Made by a program: the position numbers and the translations under genes. From assembly GCF_000143415.4 (NCBI RefSeq), contig NW_003314320.1:1102746-1166745 (forward strand): a DNA stretch of 64,000 nucleotides, written 5' to 3'. The stretch's first letter is position 1. Every line of letters starts with the position of its first letter. The notes below the pieces were generated by a model. That model was not told the origin of the DNA. It saw only the letters and a list, made by a program, of their open reading frames with translations, and searched no databases. This DNA is from Selaginella moellendorffii. Its lineage: Eukaryota > Streptophyta > Lycopodiopsida > Selaginellales > Selaginellaceae. This document shows positions 1 through 10,714 of the stretch, piece after piece.

Positions 1-781
1 CAAGATGCCCGCTGGAGGCGAGCGATTGTAATACTGCATTCCAAGAGGCTTCGTTCTTGGCAGGCATCGCGTCAAACAAGACTTTGGAAAATTCAGTCCC
101 CAGATCCCCGCTGTCGGAATATGCAGAGATCATAGCGTTCCATGCAACAATATCACGAAATGGCATTAGATTGAAAAGGTCTTCGGCTTCGATAGTCTGG
201 CCGTCTTGCGCAAGAGCTTTGATCATCAAAGTCCAGGTAATAACGTCCCGAAGATCCATTTGATCAAACACTCGCTTGGCATTGACAACATGCCCGTTTT
301 GGGCATATGCTGCGATCATCGTGTTGCAAGAGATAGTGGTGGGCTTCTTAATCTGAAAGAACGTTGCGAATGCACTCACCACGTCCCCGAAATTTCCATA
401 CATCTGCACAAGATGGTTCTCCAAAAATGTGCGATCGCCTCGCCAATGCTGGAGAATATGGCCGTGGACGCACTTCCCCTCTTCTAGCGATTTGGAGGCT
501 CCACATTTCTTGAGAAGATTTGCGTACGTTGCTGCATCCAAGGGAATGTTCCAGCTCTCGAGCGCCTGGATTGCATCCTTGAGGCTTTTGGAGTGCAACT
601 GAGATGGATCTAATTCTACTTGGCAATTGCCACTGAGGACTCTACTGGCCAGTGTGGACCAGATCTCCCACTTTCCATGTCGAAGTGTCTCGCTCATCCA
701 TCGCAGGTAGCTTTCTGGAAGGCTACCAAGTGGTTTTCCAATGTGATGTCCAAAATCCAGCACCCGGTCTTTAATTAGCAT
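1..781 (-). CDS. Pentatricopeptide repeat (PPR) protein, 3' part cut by window edge
   Basis: The minus frame is open from an ATG at 781 to the left edge. It reads PPR motifs in the plant PLS style, such as MPFRDIVAWNAMISAY near residue 206, DVITWTLMIKALAQDG before it and KNEASWNAVLQSLASSG at the edge. PPR proteins of this type usually bind organellar transcripts for editing, splicing or stability; that is family knowledge. About residues 8-45 carry GKPLGSLPESYLRW, which resembles a DUF3820-type segment and is not a PPR motif. No E or DYW tail can be judged because the C-terminus lies outside the window. An in-frame stop lies just upstream of the ATG, but an upstream exon cannot be excluded. 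No convincing targeting peptide is visible from this start. Confidence 0.85.
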   Translation of the reverse strand, partial: MLIKDRVLDFGHHIGKPLGSLPESYLRWMSETLRHGKWEIWSTLASRVLSGNCQVELDPSQLHSKSLKDAIQALESWNIPLDAATYANLLKKCGASKSLEEGKCVHGHILQHWRGDRTFLENHLVQMYGNFGDVVSAFATFFQIKKPTTISCNTMIAAYAQNGHVVNAKRVFDQMDLRDVITWTLMIKALAQDGQTIEAEDLFNLMPFRDIVAWNAMISAYSDSGDLGTEFSKVLFDAMPAKNEASWNAVLQSLASSGHL

Positions 782-1429
782 GTATTCAAATGTTTTTAGC
801 CATCTTACCTTTTCTGATTAAGAAGGCATTTTTATAAACATAAATATGTTTGTGATCTATATACACATTAATTATGTGAAAGGCTAGACTTGTTTCAAAA
901 GCTGAGTTGCTGGTCTTTCACGGAGCCAATTAAAGAACAGCCTTCAGCAGAACCAACACCAAAAAACAAAAAGTCTCGCATCTTGTTTGTGCTCGCTCTT
1001 TGCATTGCAGGCTTGTTCTATACATCCTCTATGATCACAAACTCAAGCTTTTTCTTAATCCTCGGGCATTAATACTTGTCACAGGCGAGAGACACCAGTT
1101 CGTGCTGTAAATCTCGGAGTATGACTTGTCGTAGAGGCTGGATGCAACCATCTTTAGTAACTTGCCCAACGGCGACATGCTGGTATTTTAGATTTCCTTT
1201 TTTGTTCATATCCTCAATTTTCTTGGGCGAATCTCGTAGGATGGGACTATAATTCAGATAAGATATTTGAATACCAATGCATACATTCGAGTTCAAAATG
1301 ACAGAGTGTTCATGGGCACGACATCCAGTAGCTTCAGAGTAGGCCATTTCTTTCTTATGGCTTTTTCACTTGAATTTGTAAGTTTAGGTATGGCGCGTCT
1401 CTCGTACAACGTTCCAGCTACGAAAGTAA
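782..1429. other. Spacer and possible 5' remnant of the GH5 pseudogene
   Basis: No intact gene is visible. A plus-strand stretch near 970-1040 encodes a basic then hydrophobic segment (KKSRILFVLALCIAGLFY) that could be a signal anchor, but no reading frame connects it to the GH5 exons that follow. Confidence 0.4.
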
Positions 1430-2678
1430 AAGGAATGGAAAATTTCTCAAAGCACGGAGGAAGCTATCTTGCAACAAGCCAAGATGAAGAGATTGGGAGA
1501 CCTTTACATTCATTCGCGGTGAGAATAACAAGGTCCATATCAAGGCATTCGACAATCTACACAGGCAAGTAAGTGGCTTTGTTTCTTCAATTGTGATTTC
1601 TCTGCTGTTCTCCATATCTTGTTTTGCCCCCCAGGCCACTGGTGATCAAGTGACTGCTGATTACAAAGGAGACCCAAGTTGGGAGAATTCCAATCCCGCA
1701 GTTTTCTACATGACCAAAACTGGGGATGCTCCACTTGGAGAATACCAGCTTAGCAATGCTTTCGATAGCCGTGCTGATGCATCTAGAGTCTTACAGGTGA
1801 TATGATCAAGATGATCTAGCTGGAAATCAAACTCTCGTCATTTCAGGACCACAGAAACATGTTCATCAATTCAAATGATGTCTAGGAAGATCAACACAGT
1901 GAGGATTCTAGTGGGATGGTGGATTGGATCTGATCCAAGACCTCCTCCACCTTATGTAGCAGGCTCTCTTGCAGCTTTAGACAATGCTTTTACATGGGCA
2001 GAGTAAGAAAATGATTAGATCCATCTTTTTCTTTTCTCGATTTATTTTATAGGAGCACTGGCATTAAAATCATCATCGATCTCCACGCAGGTGAGGAAGC
2101 GCACAGTGACGAAACCTCAAAAACTGGAATCCCTCCGCATCGCTGGAAGCCATAGATTTTCTTTGCTAGGAATTGAGTTACTCAACGACCCCAAACATGG
2201 GCCTGTGACCTTTGAAGCTCTGAAAAGCTACTGGTCAGGAAATATTCCAGGGACGTGAAGGTTATCTTGTGCCAGTTTGTTCCGGGAGATTCCAAGGATG
2301 TTTCCAAACTCATGCCACCGGGTGCTTTAAATGTGGTCTTGGATGTTCATCCTTATACTGCCTACAGCAAACTGAGTTCAACCCAGGCAAACATCAACCA
2401 TGTCAACACCTACTTCAAGAACATAATATCTTCTCTGAGCGCTGTGAATGGAGCCCAAGTCTTTGTTGGTAAGAAGAGTTGTTTGTGATCTGATGATAAT
2501 ATGGTGTCACCCAGGGGAATGGTCTTATCTTCGGGAGACGGGAACGATGCTAACTACATCAGGCTGGGTAAGGCACAACTGCAAGTGTTCACCAAAGCAT
2601 CATTGACTTACCAGTCGTTCAGAAACTTTGATTACAGAAAGCAGTGGTCGTTCGAAAAGAGCACTTTACCATATTGAA
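1430..2678 (+). pseudogene. Decayed glycoside hydrolase family 5 gene (plant exo-1,3-beta-glucanase type)
   Basis: Translated pieces follow the plant GH5 proteins that carry an N-terminal beta-trefoil or fascin-like region: WETFTFIRGENNKVHIKAF (about 1491-1560), QVTADYKGDPSWENSNPAVF (exon from 1636), TVRILVGWWIGSDP (about 1900), IKIIIDLHAG, LLGIELLNDP (about 2165), VVLDVHPY (about 2335) and FRNFDYRKQWSFEKS near the end. Splice borders at about 1569, 1797 and 2005 survive. The frame is broken at about 1485, at about 1885 (stop after NSNDV) and at 2153, and it shifts again around 2525 beside the expected GEW nucleophile motif. The N-E-P acid/base motif reads N-D-P. Together these mark a dead gene. 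The relatives hydrolyse cell-wall or callose-type glucans; this copy should not. Confidence 0.75.
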
Positions 2679-2679
2679 A

Positions 2680-3135
2680 TCAATAGTTGTGATTATTATT
2701 ATATTGTTTTAATTATAACTCGATAATTATGATTAGTTAAAGAAAGTTTACAAAAAGAAGAAAGCATATATGAAATATAGATATATTATAAGCTTGACCG
2801 GTCAAAATAAATGTATGACCTTGTAGGCTTAGCGTGATCGATAGCAACTCCAACAGTGCCTATCATTCGATGAAAGAATGGGCAACCATTGGGCGGTGGT
2901 GGCCTATTAAAACGCCGCCAAAGGCGAATCCTTGTCGCTTTCCTACGCGTACGAAAGACAATGGCACCACGCTCCGTTCGTACAGCGTGAGGTAAGTTCT
3001 TTTTCCTTTCACCGTGGCCAGTTTCACATTTTTCGATATCTTTCCCGCCTCCTTCTGGCGCGCTTCATTGATCTTTAGGTCTTTTGGAGGCACCTCCATT
3101 TCTCTCGCCAAATCGGATCTGGCTCCTCTAGATTC
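2680..3135. promoter_or_regulatory. AT-rich spacer and 5' flank of the ERF gene
   Basis: 2680-2830 is AT-rich with no coding signal. 2850-3135 is more GC-rich and is probably the 5' UTR and promoter of the ERF gene. An AG-GTAAG string at about 2990-2996 could be the donor of a 5'-UTR intron. No specific operator is recognisable. Confidence 0.35.
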
Positions 3136-4752
3136 ATGGAAGATCAGTCCAAGAGCGCAAGAAAGAAGATCGAATCGATCAACAGCAGCAGCGCTGCCAG
3201 CGCTACTGCAGCCAGGAGTAGCAGCGGCGGCGGCGGCAAATCGTCCCGGAAGATCAAGAACAGCACCAAGGCGAAGAAAGAAGGGCGGTATCGCGGCGTG
3301 CGCAAGCGGCCGTGGGGCCGATTCGCGGCGGAGATTCGCGACCCTCGCACCAAGGAGCGGCGATGGCTGGGGACATTCGACACGGCCGAGGATGCGGCCC
3401 TGGCCTACGACATCGCGGCTCGATCGATGCGCGGCGCCAAGGCGCGCACCAATTTCTCGCACTACCAGCAGGAGGATAGCGTCCTCACGCTCGGCCTGGC
3501 GTCGTCGATGATCCAGTCGCTGGATAATCCGGAGATGATCAAGAAGGCCTCCTCAGCCTCCTCGCAGGGATGGGATCTTTCGCGCCTCAACGGCGGCGCC
3601 GTGGAGCTCACGGAGCTCGATCTATCGCCGCCAGCTCCGGCACCGCAGCAGCAGCGATCATCGCCGGGCAAGCGCGACTCCAAGCCGGCGCAGGCTGCTC
3701 TTCCCAAGCAATGGCGCATGTACCAGAGGCTGTGCGCTCAAAGGCTCTTTGGCGATGGCGATCACCAGGTCAGGAATTTCAACACGACGATCGACAGCAG
3801 AGATGTATCGCCCTCCCCGCCCAAGAGGATGCGATCGAGCAAGGCCTTGCCCCTGGCGGCGCAGCCGGCTAGCGGCGATCGAAATATCGCCGCTAGCCAA
3901 GAAATGGGAACGAAGTCGCCGCCAGCGCCGGCGATATCACTGTGCCCACTCTCGGAGATCCTGAGCTGCAGCGCCAGTAGCAGCAGCAGCAATCACCACC
4001 GCACCGACGTTCTTCTTCCGCGATTGGAGCAGCCGAGCGGGGGATCCTCGCTGCCCACGTCCGAGGTGTGTAGCCCCGCGAATTCGTCCGATCGCCACCA
4101 CTACCACCACTCCCAGGAGCAGCAGCATTCTTCCTCGCTGCTGTCACAGAGCTTGTACGAGGTTTGCTCTGCCGCCATCGCTTGGAATTCCCCCAAGCCC
4201 AATCCCGCGAGGTTTGGAGGAGTGGAGTCCTCCTCGGCAGTAGCGGTTTCGTCCGAGGTTTCCAGCCCGGCGAGCTCCGAGATCCATCACAAGCGCGACC
4301 GCGATCACGAACGCAATCACTACCAGGTTCTCGGGAATCACTACTCTTCTACATCCTCGCTTGATCATCATCACAGCGTCGCGGGTATCAGTCACTCATC
4401 GCTCCATCATCCCGGTTTCTTCGCGAGCCAGCTCCACCATCAAAGTCCAGTGATGATGGATCATCAGGCCCAGCAGGCTCACGGTTGGGATCATCATCAT
4501 CATCAGCAGCTCAGCGATCTCAACAGTAACAATCTCCATCGCGATGATCACACTCATCATCACCACCACCACCACCACCTTTTCCATCATCAGCAACATC
4601 ACCAGCTCCACCAACAGCAACAGCACCACGATCTGGCACTGCTCCTCGCGGACATGCCACCCATCCCCGAGAATTTGCTCCACGATCTCCAGCTCCTGCC
4701 CGATCTCGATTTCTCGTCGCCATCGGCAGCATCCAGATTCCAGTTTCACTAG
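3136..4752 (+). CDS. AP2/ERF transcription factor (ERF subfamily VIII-like)
   Basis: This is an intronless 538-residue protein with one AP2/ERF domain at about residues 52-112: [19 protein letters not shown], then [18 protein letters not shown] and ARTNF. The [11 protein letters not shown] and WLGTFDTAE blocks are the DNA-contacting sheet and helix of the family, which binds GCC-box-like elements in the nucleus. The [21 protein letters not shown] pattern is closest, from memory, to the group with LEP, PUCHI, ESR1 and FZP, which control meristem and organ identity. The N-terminus is Ser/Ala/Lys-rich. The C-terminal third is rich in His, Gln and Ser with a run of eight His near residue 480, then an acidic-hydrophobic tail ([13 protein letters not shown]) that could be an activation motif. 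The subgroup is inference; the domain is clear. Confidence 0.93.
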   Translation: MEDQSKSARKKIESINSSSAASATAARSSSGGGGKSSRKIKNSTKAKKEGRYRGVRKRPWGRFAAEIRDPRTKERRWLGTFDTAEDAALAYDIAARSMRGAKARTNFSHYQQEDSVLTLGLASSMIQSLDNPEMIKKASSASSQGWDLSRLNGGAVELTELDLSPPAPAPQQQRSSPGKRDSKPAQAALPKQWRMYQRLCAQRLFGDGDHQVRNFNTTIDSRDVSPSPPKRMRSSKALPLAAQPASGDRNIAASQEMGTKSPPAPAISLCPLSEILSCSASSSSSNHHRTDVLLPRLEQPSGGSSLPTSEVCSPANSSDRHHYHHSQEQQHSSSLLSQSLYEVCSAAIAWNSPKPNPARFGGVESSSAVAVSSEVSSPASSEIHHKRDRDHERNHYQVLGNHYSSTSSLDHHHSVAGISHSSLHHPGFFASQLHHQSPVMMDHQAQQAHGWDHHHHQQLSDLNSNNLHRDDHTHHHHHHHHLFHHQQHHQLHQQQQHHDLALLLADMPPIPENLLHDLQLLPDLDFSSPSAASRFQFH

Positions 4753-5465
4753 CTCGAATCAAGCTCTTGACAAGGAGAGGAAAAGAAAAAAGAAGCAAAG
4801 AGGTTGTAACAGGCTCAAAGTTTTTTGCGCCACCATTCAAAGTTTTCTGTTTTGCTCTGTTTCGCGTAATTTTTTTAAATTTAGGGTTCTTGCTAAACTA
4901 GGTCTGGCCACTTTAATAAATTCCGCACCACCACCTTTCTTTTTCAAAGCAGTCAAACTGAAAGAAAAAGAATGCCTTGATTGTTAAAACAGTGGGAGTT
5001 CTCTGCAACAAACTATAACCCACTGTCTCGATTCCGTTGTTACCAGCTTCTGGCCCAGTGAGAGAGAGGAGAACCTTCTCATTCATGGTGCCGAAATCCC
5101 AAGAACAGGAACAGGCAATTAATTCCCTAGAAGAGAGTGAAAGAAACAAAAAGAAAAAAAAGCTCGTTTTCGCTATCTTGAAAGACAATAACTTCGCAAA
5201 TTCGCTGTGTGTCGAGCTGTTTGCTGCGAAAGAGAACCTCGAGATGGAAGCAATGGAGAAAGAGAGAACTTGCCTTTCGCTGGCTCGCTGGCTGGTCTTT
5301 CGGGAGTAATAAATCAATCGTTGCGTCGCCGAGGAGAGAGAGAGAGCGAAGAACTTGTCGTCGTGTTGGTGATGGATTTGATTGGACTCTTTTCAATCGG
5401 TCGCTGATTCGTAGCTGTTCTATCTCCCCGCGCGAACTATTTTTTTTGTCTTTCGATCTTTTCGG
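4753..5465. other. Convergent 3' regions of the ERF and DUF863 genes
   Basis: Contains 3'-UTR-like, T- and A-rich sequence from both converging genes. Open frames here are short, low-complexity and lack recognisable domains. I see no further gene. Confidence 0.5.
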
Positions 5466-6787
5466 TCAGTTCTGGCATCGGACTTGGTGGTGTTGAGGCC
5501 TCAAAGTCGGCTGGTGCTGGTGCCGCGGCCGTTGCATTCGCTTGCGCCGAGTTACGTCGCCCCACAACCAAGTGTGCTGCGTTTGAGCCGCGGCGGCGGC
5601 GCTGCTGCTAGTACTCTGAGACAAACTCCTCGATTTCCTTGGCGGCGGCGGCGTCGCTGCTGTCGTTCTTGTCATCGTCTCAACGGCACTCCCGTTTGAA
5701 TGCACCGACTCGCGCAAGCTGCTCCTGCGCGTCCGGGAGCACATCACCCCTTCTTCTTCTTCGTCGTCTTCTTCTTCGCTCTGTTCTTCTTCAACTTCTT
5801 CTGCCGCCACCACCTCGATCTTCTTCTTTCGCCTCCGCTTCTTGTAGTGCTGATGATCCTTTTCTTTCGTTGCACTCGACAGGGTCCGCTGGAACAGTGC
5901 CGCGATCGTCTTGCCTTTGCTCAGAGACTGATCGTCGTCGCTGACAACGAACTTCCTGCCAGACTTCGTCAGCTTCCCACCGCTCTGCTGCTTGAGCATC
6001 GTCACCACCGACTTGAAAAGCTTCAAGTCGGACACTCCAGGCTTGCTTGCACCCTCGACGTCGCGGTTCTTGCACAGCTTGACTGTCGCGGTGGAGCAAC
6101 GAGGAGAAAAGCTGAGTAGAATTGTCGCTGCCCAAGTTATGGTGTCGCTGATAGTCACAAGGTCCAAAGAATCCTCCATTGACATCGTCCTAGCCTTGCT
6201 TAATCCTACCTTGCTAAGTCCCTCCTTTGCCACCGAGTTGATCACTACTGAATTAGTTGTCGAAGCATCCTGGAGCTCGAGGTTTCTAGCCAAATCCTCT
6301 GTACACGAAGTCCCAGCTCCTAATACTCTGTTCTTCTCAGTAACCTTGCTGTCAATCTTCACTTCCTCGCCAACTTCGCTGCTGGTTTTTCTTCTACTCA
6401 ACGATTTCTCGCTGTCGACGGCGTGAGTGATGTTGCTTACAATAGTGGCCGTATCGGGCTTTAGAGGTAGATTGTTCTCGACGAGAGGAGGCAGCGGCTT
6501 GCTGGGAATGTTGTTGGCGGAAGAAAACCACGAGGTTCTGGAGGAAAGGTTGCTCTGATTGTGGCCGATGAATGTGTTGTTCTTGAGGATTTCTTGCGTG
6601 ATGTACGAGTAAGGCTGCCATGACGGTGCAAAGCTCTTTTCTACGCCAGCGTTTCCATTCGCGTAGCTTTTGGACGCCATAATCATCATCTCAGGAATGG
6701 CCGCGAAAGAGTTGTAGCCATAGTTTTCTGCTTGATAGCTTTGGCCTGAACAAGAAACGACGGAAAAAACTTAGGCCAAAAAACACG

Positions 6788-6828
<41 letters not shown>

Positions 6829-7603
6829 CTACCTGTAATCTGAAAAACGTTCCATGGATCACCGACTTGCGCTGTTCTTCCAAAATTCTGCATTGACTAG
6901 ACTTGATTAGTATACAGACATACAGACAAAGATACGAAACGCAAACAGGCATACCTGGCTGATCCATGACTGGTTTTGGTGCTGCCACTCCAGTCCATTC
7001 TTTGCTGCCGGGAAAGAGGCCCATTGACGATCATCCGAATCTTCCCTGCTGCGGGGAAGAGTTGGAAACAACGCCATCTCTTGCAAAGGCCTGGATGGCT
7101 GCTCGTCCTCCAGCTTAATTTCCCGCAAGTTTGTATGACTCGAGTCCCTTCCGGATTTCCCCGAGAAGTTCATCGTGGGATCAGCTGGGAGAGAGTTCCT
7201 CGCTCGAGAGGACGTATCGAACACGTACTCGGTGTCCTCGTCATTGTCGTCAGGAATTTGCTCCAAGTCAAACGTCTTTTGCCTCTTTGCTCGCCTACTA
7301 AAACCGCTGCTATCAATGCGATCCTCCTCTAGGCTGTGGAGGAGATCCCTTGTACCGCAGCGCTGATCCCGAGAAGGATTTATCACTCCCATGTCCGTCA
7401 TGAGAATTTTCTGCCTCTGGTACAGCCGATGCAATTCACGCACCTATCAAGAACATTCAACCAAAGAAAAAGAGGAAAAGAATCGCTCAAGAAAGGTAAA
7501 GAAAGCGGAAAAAAAGAAAAAAATTGGAGAATCAATGTACCTGCTGTGTGAAGACTAGCTCCTGGCGAAGCATCGTCTCTCGCAGAAGCTCAATTTCATC
7601 CAT
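5466..7603 (-). CDS. DUF863-family plant nuclear protein (4 exons)
   Basis: Exons on the minus strand: 7624-7541 (coding probably from the ATG at 7603), 7443-6955, 6887-6833 and 6745-5466; the phases join cleanly to about 628 residues. The N-terminus contains LLRETMLRQELVFTQQ followed by VRELHRLYQRQKILM, the conserved start of plant DUF863 proteins. The long last exon has a basic patch (KKRRRKKK), an acidic patch and near the C-terminus WGDVTRRKRMQR, like the end of the same family. The function of DUF863 proteins is not established; the composition suggests a nuclear, largely disordered protein. The true start could lie further upstream because a splice acceptor sits just before the first exon given. 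The third intron holds a long (GA)n microsatellite. Confidence 0.65.
6788..6825. repeat. (GA)n microsatellite in an intron
   Basis: An almost pure dinucleotide run of about 38 bp lies inside the third intron of the DUF863 gene. It is likely to vary in length between individuals. Confidence 0.9.
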
Positions 7604-7624
7604 GGCTAGAGCAGCCAAATCTTC

Positions 7625-8538
7625 CTGCCAAGAAAAAAGAAAGGGAAAAAGAAAAGCAAGGAAGAACGTGAGAGAAAGAAAAGTCTAAAATTCTGGTCCC
7701 AGCCCCCAATTTGCTTGCAAAAGATCCAGAGACAAGAACTATGCCCAGGAAATCATGCGAATTTCAAGCCAAGCCACCACCGCCCTACCTCTGGAACTGG
7801 AATGCGCAGCGGCGGATCCACGCCGCGGCGCCGCTACAATCCGCCTCGATTCACGCCTTCTTGCGCTTCTTGGCGGCGATTCGCGGAGGAAGAAGAAGAA
7901 GAATCGAAGAGATCCCCCCAAAATCTCCGTCGCCGTCGTCGTCTGGCGCCGCAGGAGCCCCTGGACGGCATCTAGGCGCGGATCGAGCGCCCAGCAGCTG
8001 GATAAACAAGGCGAGGAGAAGATGCCACGAAAGATCTGAGCGGAGAGCGAGAGCGCTTGGCTTGCTTGTGTCAGTCAGAGAATTCACCACAGTGGACAAG
8101 GGGCCACCACTCTCTACACGCAATCCTTGTTTATCAGCTTAATCCCACACCAGATTAGGGCTAAGCGCCCCCACGATTAGCGGGTAAGCCGAATCTAGGG
8201 GCATTCGCCCGACATCCGCTGCTGACGCGGCCTCCGCGCGGACGTGGTGCGTGACGTGTTTGCCAGCGAGGAGAGAGAGAGTGAGCGCTACTCAATCCCT
8301 TTTTTTTTGCCTTTTTTGTTCTCTCTATTTTTTTTTTCCTTCATTACAAAATCGCGACTTTCGATGGATCGCTTCTTTCCGTAGGGGCGGTGTTCTTAAC
8401 GTACAAATCGAATCGATCGATTATTTGCGGAGATGGGATGATGGAATGGTGAGTTTTTCTCTCCTTTTTTTTTCGCTCTTTCTGGCGTGGTGTGATCTTC
8501 GTTGTTCGTTCGTCGTCGTTATCATCTTGCTTGCTTTT
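7625..8538. promoter_or_regulatory. Upstream region of DUF863 gene and 3' end of carrier gene
   Basis: Both flanking genes are on the minus strand, so this stretch should hold the carrier 3' UTR (right) and the DUF863 promoter and 5' UTR (left). A minus-strand CAGAG-GTAGGG at about 7787 could be a 5'-UTR donor paired with the acceptor at 7625. Several GC-rich frames overlap here but none shows a domain. Confidence 0.4.
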
Positions 8539-10303
8539 CTAGCTTTGTATAGCCAGCAGCTTTTTCATTTTCTCGTAGACCACGTAAGTGATGCTCGCGG
8601 CCGGAGCGACCTTGCACAGGTTTGGGACGAGGCCCTTGTAGAAGGCTGTCACGCCCTCGTGCTCGAGCGTTCTCTTAAATACGTCTTTCATGCCTTTGTA
8701 CCGCATGGGAGAGTTCAAAGGCTGGGCCTGTAATCTACACCAAAAAGAGGAAGAAAGTTTCTCAGAAGAGAGAGCGTAGTGATTGCTTGCCTTGTGCGGA
8801 TGAGCTGCAAAGGATACACTGATGTCGCTCCGATCGCTCCAGAGATTGTTCCACACGCGAGTTGCGTCAATGGACCCGGCTCTGAAACGCTGAAGCTCAG
8901 TAAGAAACGACACGAGGAAAGCATGTCATACTTGCGAATCAAACGCTCTCTAGCTTACCAGTGCCTTCCGGGAGTATCGATCTGGATAAGTCCTTGAGTG
9001 TCTCATACATCGCCAAGTCGATCCCCGCGTAAGGGATGATCCCAACCAGCGACGGCACAAGACCCCGGTAGAACGACAAGAACCCCTCGTGAGCGTACAT
9101 GTCCCGGACGAGGCTGCTCATCTGAGACTTCCGGGACAAAACTTGCAGCCTCGTCTTCACCACGTCCAGGGGATAAACCACCGTTTGAGCAATCGCACCC
9201 GCGGCTCCACCCGCAAAGAGCCTCCCGAGAGGACCAATCTCCGACTTTTGCTCCCCCTGGATCTTGGCGGCCACCTCTTTGAGCATCTCAAACGCGTAGA
9301 ACTTGACAGCGCTCTCTGGAGCGACCTTGAGAACGTTGATTCCGTTTCCAACGTAGAATCCAGCCATGCCACCCTCGGTGTATATCTGCTTGAGGCCCTG
9401 GAAGAGATTGGGCCTAGCTCGTCTCTCGGTCTGGACCTGGAGGATAACTTTGAGCCGGTCGAGCGGAGCGGTGGCGGTCCGGGACACTGCTCCCGCAACT
9501 CCGCCCGCGATGAAGTACCTGGAAGCGTATAAGTGTCGGCTGATCCCTTCCGGGATGATGGCCTGTTCTCCGATATCAATCTGGCAAACCTTCTCCCAGT
9601 ACTGATAAACTTCCGTGATCGTCCCGGCGTGAGGAGAGAGCAGCAAGAAATCCCTCCACTCCTCGAAAGTGATGATCCCGTTGTTGTCACGGTCGACGTG
9701 ATCCATGAACTTGGAGAGGTTTCGATCGGAAAGATGGATGCCTGCGCAGCCAAGCAAAGCAAAGCACAAAGAAGAGTGAGAACACTAGCCTGGGAGGAAC
9801 TCACTCTTTCTTCGCTTACCTGCATTCTTAAGAGCGTCGCGAAGCTCTTCCGGATGGATGTAGCCATCGTTGGTCACGTCGATCTGCTGGAACATATGGT
9901 AGAGCTCCAGCTCCTTCTCGTCGATGTAGCGGCGAAACTCGAGGAAATCCACACGCCCGTCGTGGTTGGCATCGCACACCTGGAGGAGATCCTGCGCGAA
10001 CTTGTAGTGCGAGGGGATGGACATGGTCTTGAGGCGCTGCTCGATCTGGCCGTGGTCCAGGAAGCCCGATTTGCTGGAATCGAAGAGGGCGAACAGATTC
10101 CGGATCCTCCCCTCGCGCTGCTCGCCAGTCTCGTCCAGGGCCAGCTCCACTTCCCTTAGGGTCACCGCGGGCGCTGGGAATTGTTGCTTCACCGATTGCG
10201 CTGGCGATGGCGCTGGCGATGGAGGATTCAGCCCGTGGACGCGGAAATCCTTGCTCGCCTGCTGGACCTCCGCCAGGCTCACTGGCTCGCTGGCCGCGGC
10301 CAT
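8539..10303 (-). CDS. APC: Calcium-dependent mitochondrial ATP-Mg/phosphate carrier
   Basis: Exons 10303-9820, 9741-8959, 8881-8791 and 8734-8539 give 517 residues, normal for the APC/SCaMC family. The N-terminal half has four EF-hands with loops starting [27 protein letters not shown] and DRDNNGIIT. The C-terminal half has three mitochondrial carrier repeats with signatures PLDRLK, PLDVVK and PLQLIR; the acidic residue of the third signature is Gln. Such proteins exchange ATP-Mg or ADP for phosphate across the inner mitochondrial membrane, with Ca2+ bound to the N-terminal domain facing the intermembrane space. The intron between 8790 and 8735 has a GC donor (AAG-GCAAGC) that keeps the RTR-LQAQP reading frame. 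The start ATG has a short Ala/Ser leader and no obvious presequence, as usual for carriers. Confidence 0.93.
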
Positions 10304-10714
10304 AGCTTCGATCTTGCCCTTGCGGATCCTCCTGCGGGCTTACCGATCGACGCCGCGGTAGAGAATGCTCGATCGCTTCACGCCATCGCCTCCATTCCCT
10401 CTCCTCGTCCTCTCCATACTGGTCCAGCCTTTCGCCAACACTCTCCCTTTTTCCAACACACGTTTAAAATTCGCCTTTTACCCCAAATTAAGCTCTCCGT
10501 ACAACACCACCCTACCCGTACATGCACCGTACGTACGTATAACGCGCTAAGAGACCTCTGTGTTTTTTAAGCTGTTCATCATCTTTCACAAAAAAAACGC
10601 TCCCGAGAATGGAGAACGAGAACGGACGAACGGGACGAAGGAACGATTTGGCAACTTGGCGTCGCCGCTTCCTCGAAAACTTTTCGCAGTCTTTTGTTCG
10701 TCGTCGCTCCAAAT
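10304..10714. promoter_or_regulatory. Carrier 5' flank and eIF3j 3' UTR
   Basis: Both neighbours are on the minus strand. No domain-bearing frame is present. The left part should contain the carrier promoter; no specific box stands out. Confidence 0.4.

Noticed and set aside
4544-4987. Plus-strand Thr/Ser-rich frame of 147 codons
   Set aside because: It is an out-of-frame reading of the His-repeat coding part of the ERF gene and its 3' UTR.
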